A stretch of DNA of 64,000 nt from positions 136,501-200,500 of the forward strand of contig OV121087.1 in assembly GCA_921293015.1 (NCBI GenBank), written 5' to 3'. The stretch's first letter is position 1, and each line of letters begins with the position of its first letter. This DNA is from Phorcus lineatus. Taxonomy: Eukaryota > Mollusca > Gastropoda > Trochida > Trochidae. The position numbers and the translations under genes are program-made. Of this stretch, positions 31,901 through 39,150 are shown in pieces. Under the pieces are notes generated by a model. The model had not been told where the DNA came from. It saw only the letters and a program-made list of their open reading frames with translations, and did not search any database.

Positions 31901-34255
31901 TGAGGAAACTTGTGAACGGTATCGGTATCTAACTCGCTTTTGCTCATTAAATGGAGAACCATTCATAAAGATGTCATTAAACGGGACATCGTTAAGTTGT
32001 CTCTTGATACAATGAAGAATTTTGCCTTGCATGGTAAATAGAATCCAACCCTCAGGTCTTCTGTTATCATATATACAAACAAACATAAAACAGCATTCTC
32101 AGCAAACTTTGAACATTTTTACTTCTTATTAATTTGATTACTTTTATATCGGGAGACACTTTGTAATAGTAGTTAATTTAATTTTATTTTACAATTTTGA
32201 TTAATTTTTTTGTTTTAACAATGCCTTGCCCCAAAGTTTTGAATTTGAAATACAACAATTTCAAGTATACTTTTAGTAATATAAGGTTTCAGGTAAGAAA
32301 ATTTACTCTATGCGAGAAAAAATGATTAGTGTTTCGAAATCTAATCATCAAAAATACTTCAAATCATATATTTTTTATATTCAACCACTTTTCAACACAT
32401 GCTTTCCCCCTTTATCATATTGAATTTGTGCACTTGATTAATTTAATTTAATTGATTAAATAAGATAATGATATTATAATGAGAAAATCACAACTATACA
32501 TAAAGGGTTTTAAACTTGAAAAAATGTATAATGCCTATCTTCATTGGAGGATCAAATCAAATACACCATTTGTGCATTTACAGTTTATTAAATTGAATTT
32601 CAACCTAATAGCTGAAGTCAACGCCAGCAAGATCAGAGCCCAATGAACACTTATCAGCTGGTAACAAAAGATCTTGGAGTGAAATCAATGCATGATTTAA
32701 TCACCATCAAAGCAGAGACGACACTTATATCTTAGACATTAAAAACTTTATCTAAAATCAATAAACATGTCATTTACAGTTTTTGGTGTCTCAACAAAAA
32801 TGTAGACGATAAGTTCATAACTTTTTAAAATCACTGTAGCTACCTAAAATAACAGAAAAAAAGGCAAAGAAAACATCATTCTTAAACCTATATTCGGCTG
32901 AGGGCAGGGTTTTCATTATGGAAATAATATGAGAGGACCTTCCTGAAATTACATGTACTGTTCGATACAGTCCCTGATGTCATCTAACGCTTTAAAGCTG
33001 TACAAAAAAGCAAAATCTAAATCGATGGAAATGAGATCTGTTCAAACTCTTTTGAGGTGTTTAATAGAGAAAAATTCAGTTTTATAACCTCTTCCTCAAA
33101 TATTAAAAAAACAACTTTTTTCATCTCTATCTAGTTTTCTGTTGTTTCTAGATGTTTTAAATTTTAAATGATACTATTACATATTTTAGCCAACAATTTA
33201 TAATCAACAGCCTTACAAAAAATGTATTTGCCTATATCTATGCTACCATTTCTTCTTGATACGTTACTTTAAAAGCCTCACAAAATATGACTATCTGACC
33301 CAATCCAATAACTGCAATGCATTCGCAGTTACATGACACCATAGGTATTCTAGGTGACAGGTTGATATCGCTTTCATATTTCTCAATATCGACATGACGC
33401 GCTAACAACCAACAACAATATGTAATATAAAAAGATCACTCAAGAAGCTTCAGAGCCAACCCTATTTGTTAATGCTCAATAACACTCAGCTGGTGAATAT
33501 AGCTAGGTGATACCGCTTTGTATAGGGGACATAAAGAGTCCCTTTAAGTGGATCAACATGGCAGTGAAAGTTGTGCACTCGGGTTTCTAAAGGTATTGAT
33601 ATGTACTAAAGGTAACTTCTTGAACTGGGCCCATAATACAAGAATATCCCGGATTAAATCATATATCTATAAAATAGATTATTTAACCATTCAATTTTTT
33701 TTTATATATCTTGACATGCATGACATGGTCATCTTGTTATCAAAATACATTTCAGTCATTTCCTTGAAGTTTTTTTTATGAATTGAAACAAAATAATAAT
33801 TTTATGATTGTCAAAATAATCAGAATCAATTAATATTGATGAGTGATAAATGAATAATAAATGACGGAGCAATGAAGTATACTTTCTAATTAGAATAACT
33901 GAACATCAATTCCAATCACGTTTTTGTTATGACATTATGCATTTGAATAAATGAATGAATGAATGAATGAATGAATGAACAAATTAATGAATTAGATGAA
34001 AAGAAAAGGTATTGAACGAATTAGTACAATATAATTATTATCAATTGTATACAGATATCAAACAAGCAATTAAGCTGAGGCTTATGTTTTGATAATTAAT
34101 TTAAAAGATCACAAAATGATTAGATTAAATGTTTTAAATAAAAGTATGATAAAAGTATCAAGGAATGAATGACTCACCCTGGAACGACGAAGAGCTTTCA
34201 GTCCTTTCTCAAGCACATCCACCCCCTCGGTCGGAACACACACCCCCACCGGCAT
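7811..34255 (-). CDS. Multi-exon gene of unknown family, candidate ciliary protein (16 exons followed, 3' end not fixed)
   Basis: I do not recognise this protein. Sixteen minus-strand exons can be chained from the ATG at 34253-34255: 34178-34255, 29639-29739, 29071-29136, 28175-28259, 27531-27692, 24877-25077, 24246-24369, 23716-23820, 22259-22387, 12644-12830, 11998-12097, 11238-11383, 10555-10713, 10006-10150, 9013-9135 and 7811-7925. Each has GT/AG borders and every junction keeps phase, giving 2026 coding bases (about 675 residues) with no stop. Residues 1-110 are helical and charged. Residues about 380-600 are rich in Ser, Arg and Pro and probably disordered, with repeated RSAS/RSMS-type motifs. 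The last exon ends in phase 1, so at least one more exon follows. No signal peptide or membrane segment is visible. An RFX-type X-box just before the ATG suggests a role in cilia; that is inference. The ninth intron carries a young LTR element. Confidence 0.8.
7926..9012. other. Intron 15 of the unknown gene
   Basis: AT-rich intron with a short (TA)n tract near 8290. I see no exon, RNA gene or element in it. Confidence 0.4.
9013..9135 (-). CDS. Unknown gene, exon 15
   Basis: A 123-bp exon beginning QSDTNARIAQAASHTTVEVD. Two donors are possible: GTACTT (border 9013, phase 0) or GTCAGT four bases earlier. I chose the first because it puts exon 16 in the protein-like EFFKNIRNCSPG frame. Confidence 0.65.
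9358..9940. repeat. Intron 14 tandem duplication, period about 340 bp
   Basis: TGACCTTCTGTACAAGCTA occurs at about 9357 and 9701. It is followed in both by related stretches (GGTCCATGAC/GATCCATGAC, GGCTCTGGT, ATTTTCAA.TCACT, CAATTTCAAA). This is an old direct duplication within the intron. Confidence 0.55.
10006..10150 (-). CDS. Unknown gene, exon 14
   Basis: A 145-bp exon (acceptor ACCATGCAG, donor AAG|GTAGG). It encodes WGKTKFGGHTYIKNLNRPKS and a basic Ser/Ala tail. It is GC-richer than the surrounding intron, as expected for coding sequence. Confidence 0.75.
10555..10713 (-). CDS. Unknown gene, exon 13
   Basis: A 159-bp exon (acceptor TATTCTAG, donor TAA|GTGAGT), phase 2 in and out. It contains SPTDDILMDDPEVAERSRSA and ends WRGKITPNSNRYK, joining in phase to WGKTKFGG of exon 14. 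The next intron holds the 20-bp AT-rich tandem array. Confidence 0.75.
10765..11160 (+). repeat. 20-bp AT-rich tandem array, about 20 copies
   Basis: Units of the form ACCATATCAATAATACTTGT or ...ACTAGT repeat almost without gaps in intron 12 of the unknown gene. The later units expand by an extra TATATA. Confidence 0.8.
11238..11383 (-). CDS. Unknown gene, exon 12
   Basis: A 146-bp exon rich in Ser, Arg, Pro and Thr (SRPTTSRSGRSMSRRQSPTA), probably disordered. The donor TGC|GTGAGT is good. The acceptor (GACTGGAAG) is weak, so the 5' border is less sure than the others. Confidence 0.65.
11998..12097 (-). CDS. Unknown gene, exon 11
   Basis: A 100-bp exon (acceptor TTGCACAG, donor GTG|GTGAGT) encodes a hydrophobic heptad-like segment, TNVRLDTVVDLIDTVTDNMT, which may form a short coiled coil. 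Confidence 0.75.
12150..12640. repeat. Intron 10 tandem duplication next to the exon 10 donor
   Basis: A ~150-bp segment recurs three times. Landmarks are ATAAACT.TATGACACACTC, CTTTAATAAACTC.TGTGTA and a CTTAAT.TTTT run at about 12275, 12410 and 12565. The copies are diverged. Confidence 0.5.
12644..12830 (-). CDS. Unknown gene, exon 10
   Basis: A 187-bp exon (acceptor ATTTTCAG, donor ACAG|GTATGG), phase 1 in and 2 out. It begins PTQNNLLNQTLEEFYAATDA, then turns basic and Ser-rich. Its acceptor lies only 96 bp from the edge of the LTR element. Confidence 0.75.
12927..13743 (-). repeat. 3' LTR of the gypsy element
   Basis: An 817-bp direct repeat, apparently identical to 21110-21926. The TAAC target copy is at 12923-12926. 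Confidence 0.92.
13744..13755 (-). other. Polypurine tract of the gypsy element
   Basis: GCGAGGGGAAGA on the element strand abuts the 3' LTR, the expected place for the plus-strand primer. Confidence 0.7.
13756..15835. other. Non-coding 3' region of the gypsy element
   Basis: AT-rich, with no credible reading frame. It carries the 95-bp tandem array and several copies of a short palindrome of the type CTATCTTGGATAG (about 14511, 14638, 14780, 15311). Confidence 0.6.
14912..15252 (+). repeat. 95-bp tandem repeat inside the gypsy element, about 3.6 copies
   Basis: Copies start at 14912, 15007, 15102 and 15197, exactly 95 bp apart, each with GCTGAAATGCACATCCGCAC. A diverged partial copy lies at about 15425. 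Confidence 0.85.
15836..20848 (-). CDS. pol: Gypsy Pol polyprotein with chromodomain and chromoshadow-like tail
   Basis: A 1670-residue frame. In order: aspartic protease (DSGA at about 41), reverse transcriptase (YIDDL at about 478), RNase H (about 625-745, with STDASS), integrase with an HHCC finger (about 935-985) and a DDE core, a long Lys/Asn/Gln-rich linker, a chromodomain-like stretch (about 1426-1475, with YYRIKWKDVERGNTWE), and a second conserved-looking block (about 1536-1600, with VVGIELVNGDCYVTVTF and HPRLVQQYLNICWEEL) resembling a chromoshadow domain. Chromodomains steer integration of chromoviruses to marked chromatin; the shadow-like block is my inference. The frame looks whole. 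It starts directly with protease, with only about 260 bp between it and the LTR. Confidence 0.9.
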   Translation of the reverse strand: MGSGMDGNFEGEIPIISLVTPLAKSVIKADFGDCSAACLLDSGASINCISSNFLELAFPNVKVGKSCFPHIRGVGGSIHEVMGSVVLDFSIEGQEFSDRFHVLPTLPKAVILGLQFLEGNDVVLDFSCNSLIIDNNSSDRRYVRFMTTTVSGLAKTIDEIYIPSQSEIHFKVRLEDVTDGATILIEPISSLAANFELAGGNTICKSNRGIGTFRLLNPSQEEIVLDKDSVVGSFSYIDVDHIFDIDCEQVNTMQTDTDGQKQDNDYIKVAKDLGFDLANAQLTNEQRHRLLAFLGKNRDIFSTSLTDLGKTDMHYHEIDTGNSQPIRCKPYRQSPHLQKITEELVDDFLKHDLIEESNSMYAAPIVLVKKRDGSYRFVCDYRKLNTVILPMSWPLPVFDDVVDQIASKNAQIFSTLDLANGFFQVPLHENSKHKTAFVTHKGLYQFKRLPQGLTNSPLCFQMLMSKVLRKLLFKIALIYIDDLIIYSQTFEDHLTHLEQVFYYLRQAKLTLKPSKCNFATDKVSFLGHVLSCGGVQVDDKKIEAIRSFPVPKSQKQVRSFLGLTNFYRKYVKGYAQIALPLNALLKKHLETVSDKKPKFQWSLECDKAFNALKEAMCTTPVLAYPNFDKEFILSTDASSMSIGFVLSQKDQDNMEHPVAYGGRALHGSEKNWSITEKEGLALLEAIRSFRPYLANSKFIVYTDHIALKWLKSIKDATGRLGRWSLELSTYNFDIIHRSGKSNGNADALSRREYEENINCNSQTDEDTERTIFTSTTPSFRSNETINPSRPSVHFSPHVSINAFTTEQNASAFSVTFEYKEDYRSIPEQVVASIYSVNAEIPKDEILEVTIQSHPNLHHLQRVCPDFIQVFDYKQDNLLPDDEKERHKVLVEADRFEIDNGILYRFVPQRQKGQTDKFIKQLAVPKTLRNQVLQCYHDNQLGGCHNGKERMHNTIRPKYYWPGMYQEISKYVQSCEVCQQTKRHYHGKKAPLCPMPVEEIFTRWHIDILGPLPTTPDKYKHILVITDAASRWCEAFPIRTQEAKEVADVMVREIFCRYGAPRTLISDRGQNFMSKLIKAICELFDVKMTHTSPYHPQTNSCVERMNSYINQSLRAYCNKTQNDWDRLLPGIMMAYRMAPNSSTQKSPFISLFGREMRAPQDVTLIPKENLGTNDRSYLSNLLEELEITRQVAADNNTRAKEVYSEQYNRKAKEPEFVPGQRVWLYCQKVEKGLSSKLTKKWYGSYYIVNLGPNYTYKLRRSSDDKIHRPLVHANRLKPYFDPADRPQNPPEPLLNNNNDMDPDVIDDNGLTTDNTLTTKNQRHEEVQNDNQKANEQRQDQPKTKSNQQKKRKNNGAQGTKLRKDAQQKSNDSSSSQTMDKKNKNDKSNNKNNKTKPKTKNQEKPEKAIQDVHDEASETQKTQQILIDEIDSILSSKRANKKIYYRIKWKDVERGNTWEYGSSIPEALKRDFHSKHNMAGRRRKRPLKRHKFFEKKSTEPEKDVNVVNGDTQIKCEQPETPCIVQTVPPRPIFPKHLRLVEMDVKEVVGIELVNGDCYVTVTFNNTQFPNDEHVLYLESVHPRLVQQYLNICWEELYAMRKDTQQLYQHSLPIFASRLSDYDAIEYREIRTGKTRPYQYTFILHVDVEQVNIFLQKIQVLLTKRYELLALSQ
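21093..21106 (-). other. Candidate primer binding site of the gypsy element
   Basis: TGGTGAGAATC starts three bases after the 5' LTR. TGG is the usual first triplet of a tRNA primer site. I could not assign the tRNA. Confidence 0.4.
21110..21926 (-). repeat. 5' LTR of the gypsy element
   Basis: An 817-bp direct repeat with TATCA...TGATA ends, matching 12927-13743. TAAC follows at 21927-21930. Confidence 0.92.
21931..22258. other. Intron 9 remainder
   Basis: Host intron between the LTR element and exon 9. Nothing else is recognised. Confidence 0.4.
22259..22387 (-). CDS. Unknown gene, exon 9
   Basis: A 129-bp exon (acceptor TACTTGCAG, donor CCAG|GTCAGT), phase 1 in and out. It encodes KLNFVGRSGTMCDVRYTAHE and ends in a PVKPPP run. 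The following intron holds the LTR retrotransposon. Confidence 0.75.
22388..23715. other. Intron 8 of the unknown gene
   Basis: AT-rich and without a recognised element. Some stretches around 22480-22520 and 22640-22690 look weakly duplicated. Confidence 0.35.
23716..23820 (-). CDS. Unknown gene, exon 8
   Basis: A 105-bp exon (acceptor CATCCCAG, donor ATCA|GTGAGT), phase 1 in and out. It encodes HLANRPTTAPVMREDILQSW followed by a short aromatic stretch. Confidence 0.75.
24246..24369 (-). CDS. Unknown gene, exon 7
   Basis: A 124-bp exon with acceptor CCTACAG and donor GG|GTGGGT, leaving phase 1. It is rich in His, Pro and Thr (HSHSPHGLPRRMVHSVAS). The frame is set by the phases of exons 6 and 8. 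Confidence 0.7.
24877..25077 (-). CDS. Unknown gene, exon 6
   Basis: A 201-bp exon (67 codons), phase 0 at both ends. It is acidic (SDSEVDIQVALNDEDGLDES) and closes with a TPRVRITPLKEQ motif. Decayed tandem copies of the intron next to its acceptor extend to about 25590. Confidence 0.75.
25078..25590. repeat. Tandem duplication in intron 5 beside the exon 6 acceptor
   Basis: A ~165-bp unit recurs about three to four times. Landmarks are TATGGAGATATCCAGATTGA followed by TGCTA or TCCTA and AGGAATAA (about 25245, 25412; weaker near 25075 and 25565), then CTTCTGAGAGT and TCATATC. Confidence 0.55.
27016..27126. mobile_element. Short hAT-like MITE
   Basis: A ~111-bp element with inverted ends (GGGCCTAGATTTTTTAAGCT / CAGGGCCTAGTTTTTCGAAG) that match the larger element at 5905-6224. 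It lies in intron 5. Confidence 0.5.
27531..27692 (-). CDS. Unknown gene, exon 5
   Basis: The exon is 162 bp (54 codons), phase 0 at both ends, with a long T-tract before its CAG acceptor. It starts HFGKSHRRQEAQEVLRKAL and becomes basic and Ser-rich. The donor AAG|GTGATT is slightly non-consensus. Confidence 0.75.
28175..28259 (-). CDS. Unknown gene, exon 4
   Basis: An 85-bp exon (acceptor CCGGCAG, donor CCG|GTATGC) encodes a segment containing SLRKVYTWYLANKHVLYTGP. Degraded copies of its acceptor end lie further out in the same intron, at about 28330, 28684 and 28785. Confidence 0.75.
28511..28690. repeat. Near-perfect inverted repeat in intron 3
   Basis: Two arms of about 75-80 bp, for example GCTAATCTGTATTTACAAAC on the left and its complement on the right, meet around 28600. 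This is a fold-back element or a palindromic duplication. Confidence 0.8.
28684..28830 (-). pseudogene. Ghost copies of the exon 4 acceptor region
   Basis: Two diverged copies of the exon 4 start and its acceptor sit upstream in the same intron: one at about 28684-28725 with the acceptor AG lost (CCGGCAAC), one at about 28785-28825 that keeps CCGGCAG. A third short piece lies near 28330. They are local duplications, probably not used. Confidence 0.5.
29071..29136 (-). CDS. Unknown gene, exon 3
   Basis: A 66-bp exon between acceptor GCATCAG and donor GA|GTAAGTC encodes DQAERDTKFYNILVNMLCEV. Entry and exit phases are both 2, matching the neighbouring exons. Confidence 0.75.
29639..29739 (-). 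CDS. Unknown gene, exon 2
   Basis: Acceptor TTTTTCAG and donor CT|GTAAGT flank 101 bp. It begins MMTVNEFKDMFGAIDRHYRD, an amphipathic stretch that may be part of a small helical domain. It ends in phase 2. Confidence 0.75.
29791..30045 (+). mobile_element. tRNA-derived SINE
   Basis: A tRNA-like head starts GGGATGCAGCTCAGTTGGTA (A box) and continues to GAGTTCAATTCC (B box at about 29833). An unrelated body of about 200 bp follows, ending near an A-rich stretch. The fold is degraded and there is no intact acceptor stem, so it is a SINE rather than a working tRNA gene. Confidence 0.55.
30046..34177. other. Intron 1 of the unknown gene
   Basis: AT-rich. It holds a 28-bp direct repeat near 31090-31165 (ACACCTCTATTATTAGTTAT, about 2.6 copies) and an (AATG)n microsatellite at about 33945-33979. 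No other element is recognised. Confidence 0.45.
34178..34255 (-). CDS. Unknown gene, exon 1 (start codon)
   Basis: The exon encodes 26 residues beginning MPVGVCVPTEGVDVLEKG and ends in a consensus donor (AGG|GTGAGT) in phase 0. This ATG is preferred because it opens the frame that continues into exon 2, and the sequence just upstream carries an X-box rather than coding sequence. Confidence 0.75.
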
Positions 34256-34259
34256 TTTC

Positions 34260-34273
34260 GTTACTATGGAAAC
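34260..34273 (-). promoter_or_regulatory. RFX X-box at the start of the unknown gene
   Basis: Read on the gene strand the site is GTTTCCATAGTAAC. It fits the X-box consensus GTHNYYATRRNAAC at every position. It lies 5 bp upstream of the ATG. RFX factors bind such sites in promoters of ciliary genes. The match is seen; the function is inferred. Confidence 0.6.
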
Positions 34274-37200
34274 AGATAAACCGCAAATACGAAACTTCAG
34301 CAGGTACCCCTATGAACACAGCGATCTATCCGAGAACATATCCCACACTGAAGCAAACTGTACCACATAAAAAATTACAGGTAGGATCGAAACCGATCAC
34401 CTATGTCGATCGATCTGTACCCGAAGTGACCGGATCGATCGGAAAGCACATCCTGTCGGCGAGTTCAAAGGGAAACTCAACACAATTCACTAATGGCAGA
34501 AAAGATCAACCTTTACATATTGAAATGATCAGTAGAGTGTCTGGGTATTGACCTTACGTCACAGACAAGTCCAAGAGCACACTTGGTCCATATGCACGAA
34601 GTTTGGTGTTGTTGGTAGATCCGCTGTGTTCATAACAGGTGCCCGTTCAGCTCGAGACACTAGCTACCTGAGCACATATCAGGACCTGTTATCGCCTCTG
34701 TTTTGGCAGTTGACTCTTATGTCAGCACGGCCGGGGTTAAGAGAGCAACACAATGGTTAACTGTTAATTTGCTAATCGGGACTCAGGAACCTGGAATTAA
34801 GTTTATTTAAATAGGGTTATTCACACAGGGCCTTTTATCGCCGAAAATGAGAACATTATTATATAATTAAAAAAAAGATATCTCATCTTTATAAATACTA
34901 TAAAGAAGAGATACCATTTTTTAAATTTCATTATATATTATTATTATCATCATAATTTTCGAAGATACACGTCCCTGTGGTTATTCAATGATTCATCATG
35001 TACGAACTTTTTTGAAATTTATTTCTTGTTTATTGTTTTTTTTACATTTGTAACGAGTGATTTGCATTTACAAAATGTCTATGTCATGTAAAATGCTTTT
35101 TCGTGTTCTCTTTAAACGTTAACAAACATGCAGCATTAATGTCCATTCTTTCCTTTTTGATAGAAATTTTGACCCTGTCTTAGGTTTTAATTATTTATTT
35201 TCATTTACCCCCTCGCTCCAAATGAAGTGTTTATTAAAGAAGCATCTAAAAAGAAATTCGTTAAAGAGTTTACATAAATAGTATATAATATATTCAACTA
35301 TTAAGAAGGATATCCAAATGATCTTTCACTCTTGATGAACAATATCAAATATACCATTACGAAGCAAGGTCCCTCAGTCCGATACGAGATATGTTTTACC
35401 TATCAAGTGTACAGAAAAGCCCTATTATTTGGTCTAAGCTACATATGAATGGTACCCTGAAATCACGTATTATCAGTCAAATGATGTTGTCGATCGGAGT
35501 TGTGTTGCTTTGTATTGGGGAGGACGCGCACCTGCTGATGCTTATAAATCTTCAATTCAACTACGTAAATCACCTACGATATCAAAGAAATCATCTACGA
35601 AAGTAAAGACACCAGAGATATACCCATTAGTGAAAATAGAAATAAACGAATATCGTGTACACAAACGATTTGTTCCCAAAACCAGCTAAGGATTTTCACA
35701 TATAGTTTACATTAACGTTTATGCACATATAATTTCAAAAATTGATATACATATTATTTTTTAAATATTATTTTCAGACTTGATTTATGAAAATATCGTT
35801 GAACATATAATGGTGATATGAAACTGTACCCTTATTCAACTAGACCCATCATATATAAGTTTGAACTTTTATCTTAAGTTTCACATTCACCTCAAGTACA
35901 CCATTTCCGCATGTCTATATAGGTATCCTACCAAAATGAGATATTTTTTGTCACATATAAGTTCATATCGTTTGCTCCTGGATTCTGTTACTGCCGTGGA
36001 TTTGTAATGGGGCAGAGGCACGTGATTTAGTTAAATAAAGTGACATAAGAAAACAAAATATACGTCTCGAAATGAGGACAATGTTTTTAATCAAAAGAGG
36101 CAGTGAAAAATGAACGGTTAAGCTTTGCGAATCAATTAACCAACCTCGAATTGTTAAAAGGGGTTCACAAAAAAATGGCCACAAAGGGTTTTGCTAGATA
36201 GCATTTGTTCTACATTTACATGTACTGACGACCCTCTAAAGATATTACTTTTGACATAAACTACTGTCTATTGGAGAAAATCTGAAGAATTGTATTTCAT
36301 TAAAAAAACGTGCTACTGATCCTATAAAACCATCTCCGGGTTTTTGTTTTTGTAAATTTTACAGTTCAAATACAATTTGATTAAAAAAGTCTGAGGATTT
36401 TCATATAAATTGCAGTTTAATATATTTTAGAATAAGAACATACAAGTACATAATTTCACAAGATATAATTTTTTACATTTGTATTCGATAAAACGTGTGA
36501 CTGAACGATTCGATAAAACGATTTCAGGGAAACTAGATGTAATAAGAATGACACGTTTACCTGTACTGAATTCAAACGCTTGAGAGATATTTGGTTGTCC
36601 TGCACCGCGCCTGTGAATTACGAATGAACTTTTATCAAGTCTAGAAGCTTCGTTTTTTATTCATAACAGTCTTTATATAAACAAATAGTCGTTGAAAGGA
36701 AAAACAATTCAATCCAAATTATAAACATTGGGAGCCCATGTGATCTCTTCTCTTATATTTGGGTTTCTAGACTTGCCATAACATGAGATATTTGAATGAC
36801 TTTTATTCCAAATAGTGTCCGTGTGACAAACTATAAGCAGTATGGGTTTCTGAATAAAAAAGATTGCTAGCCTAAAAACGTCTGAGAAAAGCGGCGCATT
36901 ATTTAAAAGAATAGAGAAATATTTCATTATAATGTATCGGAGAAATAGGGCTTTGCTGACGTTCCAGTCTTTGAAATAATAAAATGCCATAGAAATAAAA
37001 AAATCTGAGATCTCTTCAATTCAGAAACAACTTCTCAGTTTTATTTCCATGCATTGGAATACAATTATTACCAAAAATTACAAACTTAAAAAACCCTGAT
37101 ATTTGAGAATCACTTCTCTGTTTTATTCCCCAGGCAATTTCTGTGGCTTTCACTCATTTCATTGTTTCATGAATAATCAGCGTGCAAAAAACTCGTTGAT

Positions 37201-37830
37201 ATAGGGTCGTCTTTCCATTCCGGCAGAGCAAATGTTATCTTTAATACTGCCTTCACTTTGTTAATAAAGAACAAAATCATATCATTTTCATTATTTCATT
37301 TAATTTATTTTATACGAATACGCTTGAACAGATTTCGAGAAAGTCTAGCTGATTCTGCGAAACACGTGTTACTGTCAACAACTGTTGCACCGGTACGGGT
37401 TGCATGCCTTTATTGTGAAGGTTTACTAGTGAAATGTATTTCTCGTTTCCTTCACTAATGCACGTGTCAAAAATGACCGTCGGCCAATCGATGCTTTTGT
37501 GAGACACATTCTGTCGTTATTCCTGTAAAATTTGAGAAAAAGCCATTTCAAAGGAAATCTTTCTGTCGAGTTGTTAATCACTGGCTTATTCATACTAATA
37601 TGGCGCATCCAGGTAGTTTCAGGGGTAAGGCGAAGTTCACCCTTTAGACCAAATCTTTTCACAGGCAGTTAGTAAACTAATGGCCAAAAACCCCCACACC
37701 CCATACAACACACTCCTTCCCCCCGGATCCAATATTGCATACTATGTTTTAAGTTGCGAGAATTCGTACATGAAATTTTAATCATCGTTAATTGTTCTTC
37801 GTTTCAAGTATTGGTAAACACCTTCTTATG
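34274..37830. other. Upstream flank and intergenic sequence
   Basis: The first 500 bp is less AT-rich and probably holds the promoter of the unknown gene. The rest is AT-rich with scattered short open frames that lack splice signals or family resemblance. Confidence 0.4.
34554..34561. promoter_or_regulatory. CRE-like TTACGTCA site upstream of the unknown gene
   Basis: One TTACGTCA octamer lies about 300 bp upstream of the ATG in a moderately GC-rich stretch. It differs from the palindromic CRE at one base. A single octamer can arise by chance. Confidence 0.25.
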
Positions 37831-37833
37831 AAC

Positions 37834-38033
37834 TACTACTACTGCTGTTGCTAACTACTACTACTACTGCTGTTGCTAACTACTACTACTACTGCTGTTG
37901 CTAACTACTACTATTACTACTACTACAGCGACTAGACCCACTATTACTCTTACTACTACTGCTGTTGCTAACTACTACTACTACTGCTGTTGCTAACTAC
38001 TACTACTACTGCTGTTGCTAACTACTATTACTA

Positions 38034-38066
<33 letters not shown>

Positions 38067-38215
38067 TTGCTAACTACTACTACTACTGCTGTTGCTAACT
38101 ACTACTACTACTACAACTACTTCTACTACTACTACTACTACTGCTGTTGCTAACTACTACTACTACTACTACTACTACTACAGCGACTAGACCCACTATT
38201 ACTATTACTACTGCT
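37834..38215 (+). repeat. Triplet-rich minisatellite
   Basis: TGCTGTTGCTAACTACTACT units of about 24-27 bp, mixed with plain (CTA)n and one duplicated GCGACTAGACCCACTATTAC block, fill about 380 bp. Confidence 0.85.
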
Positions 38216-39015
38216 GCTGCATCAACCACTACCTATAAATAATAATAATAAGCTATTAAATGTTAGCTGATAATAACAGTTTCAATATTGAATTATATAT
38301 GCTTCTGTGTCTCAGTATAAATAGGCTGTAGGTAAAGCACGTTCAAGTGTAGACTAAAATTTTGTCTATTAAAAATTGTAATAATTTACTGTTCCTTCAT
38401 CCATAATATTTTTTTCTTTGGGCTCCTAATTTGTATTCAGTCAATCTAGACTTGCTGAATGTGGACCTAGACTGTATAAAAGGCTCCTTTATATACACAG
38501 TCATGAAACAGGGCTAGTTCAAGTGTTGAACCCAACTAACGACCTGCGTAACAAACAACTTTTGAGCCTGGTTGGCCACGTGACAGGCTTAACGCTGCAC
38601 CCGATCAAGATAACATACCAGGGTAGTCCGAGTTACCTCCCGTTGCCAGCTTTGTTTCAAGCATTCGAATTAATACCCATATATTTGAGACTAGCATTTT
38701 CAGACGCTGAGTAAACCTCTAAACCTGCAATGAATATTCAACAGGATTAGGTGAAACTTTAAAAAACCTGTAAGTCGTTGAGGCAATCTAAAGAACTAGA
38801 TTGGTTAAGTTACAAGCATTTCAGGTCAAACTCCAAGATAATTTTGAGACTTTTTAGACATTGTACATAAAACTCAGGAAACGAAATATATATTTTCACT
38901 TGTTATCAAGTAGAATTATGGGAAACCAAGAAATAGTATGAATTTAAAGGAGCTGATCGACGCATTCTAGATTTGAAAAACAAGAGTATTAGTGAATTGA
39001 GCTCACTCATATTCG

Positions 39016-39150
39016 CACAGGGACATTTATCGCTTAGAAACAGAAGGATACATACGCCAATAGACCCTACCATACTGCTGTATAAAAGCAGGATTGGGTC
39101 TTTGCGCCTATATGTCTTTCTAAAGATATTTCTAAGGGATACATGTCCCT
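39016..39150. repeat. Inverted repeat
   Basis: CACAGGGACATTTATCGCTTAGAAA on the left pairs with the complement of CACAGGGACATGTATCCCTT on the right, with further pairing to a centre near 39075 (GCTGTATAAAAGCAG). This is a likely fold-back remnant. Confidence 0.55.

Noticed and set aside
34165-34551. 128-codon plus-strand frame over exon 1
   Set aside because: Antisense to the phase-consistent start exon and X-box; no supporting features.
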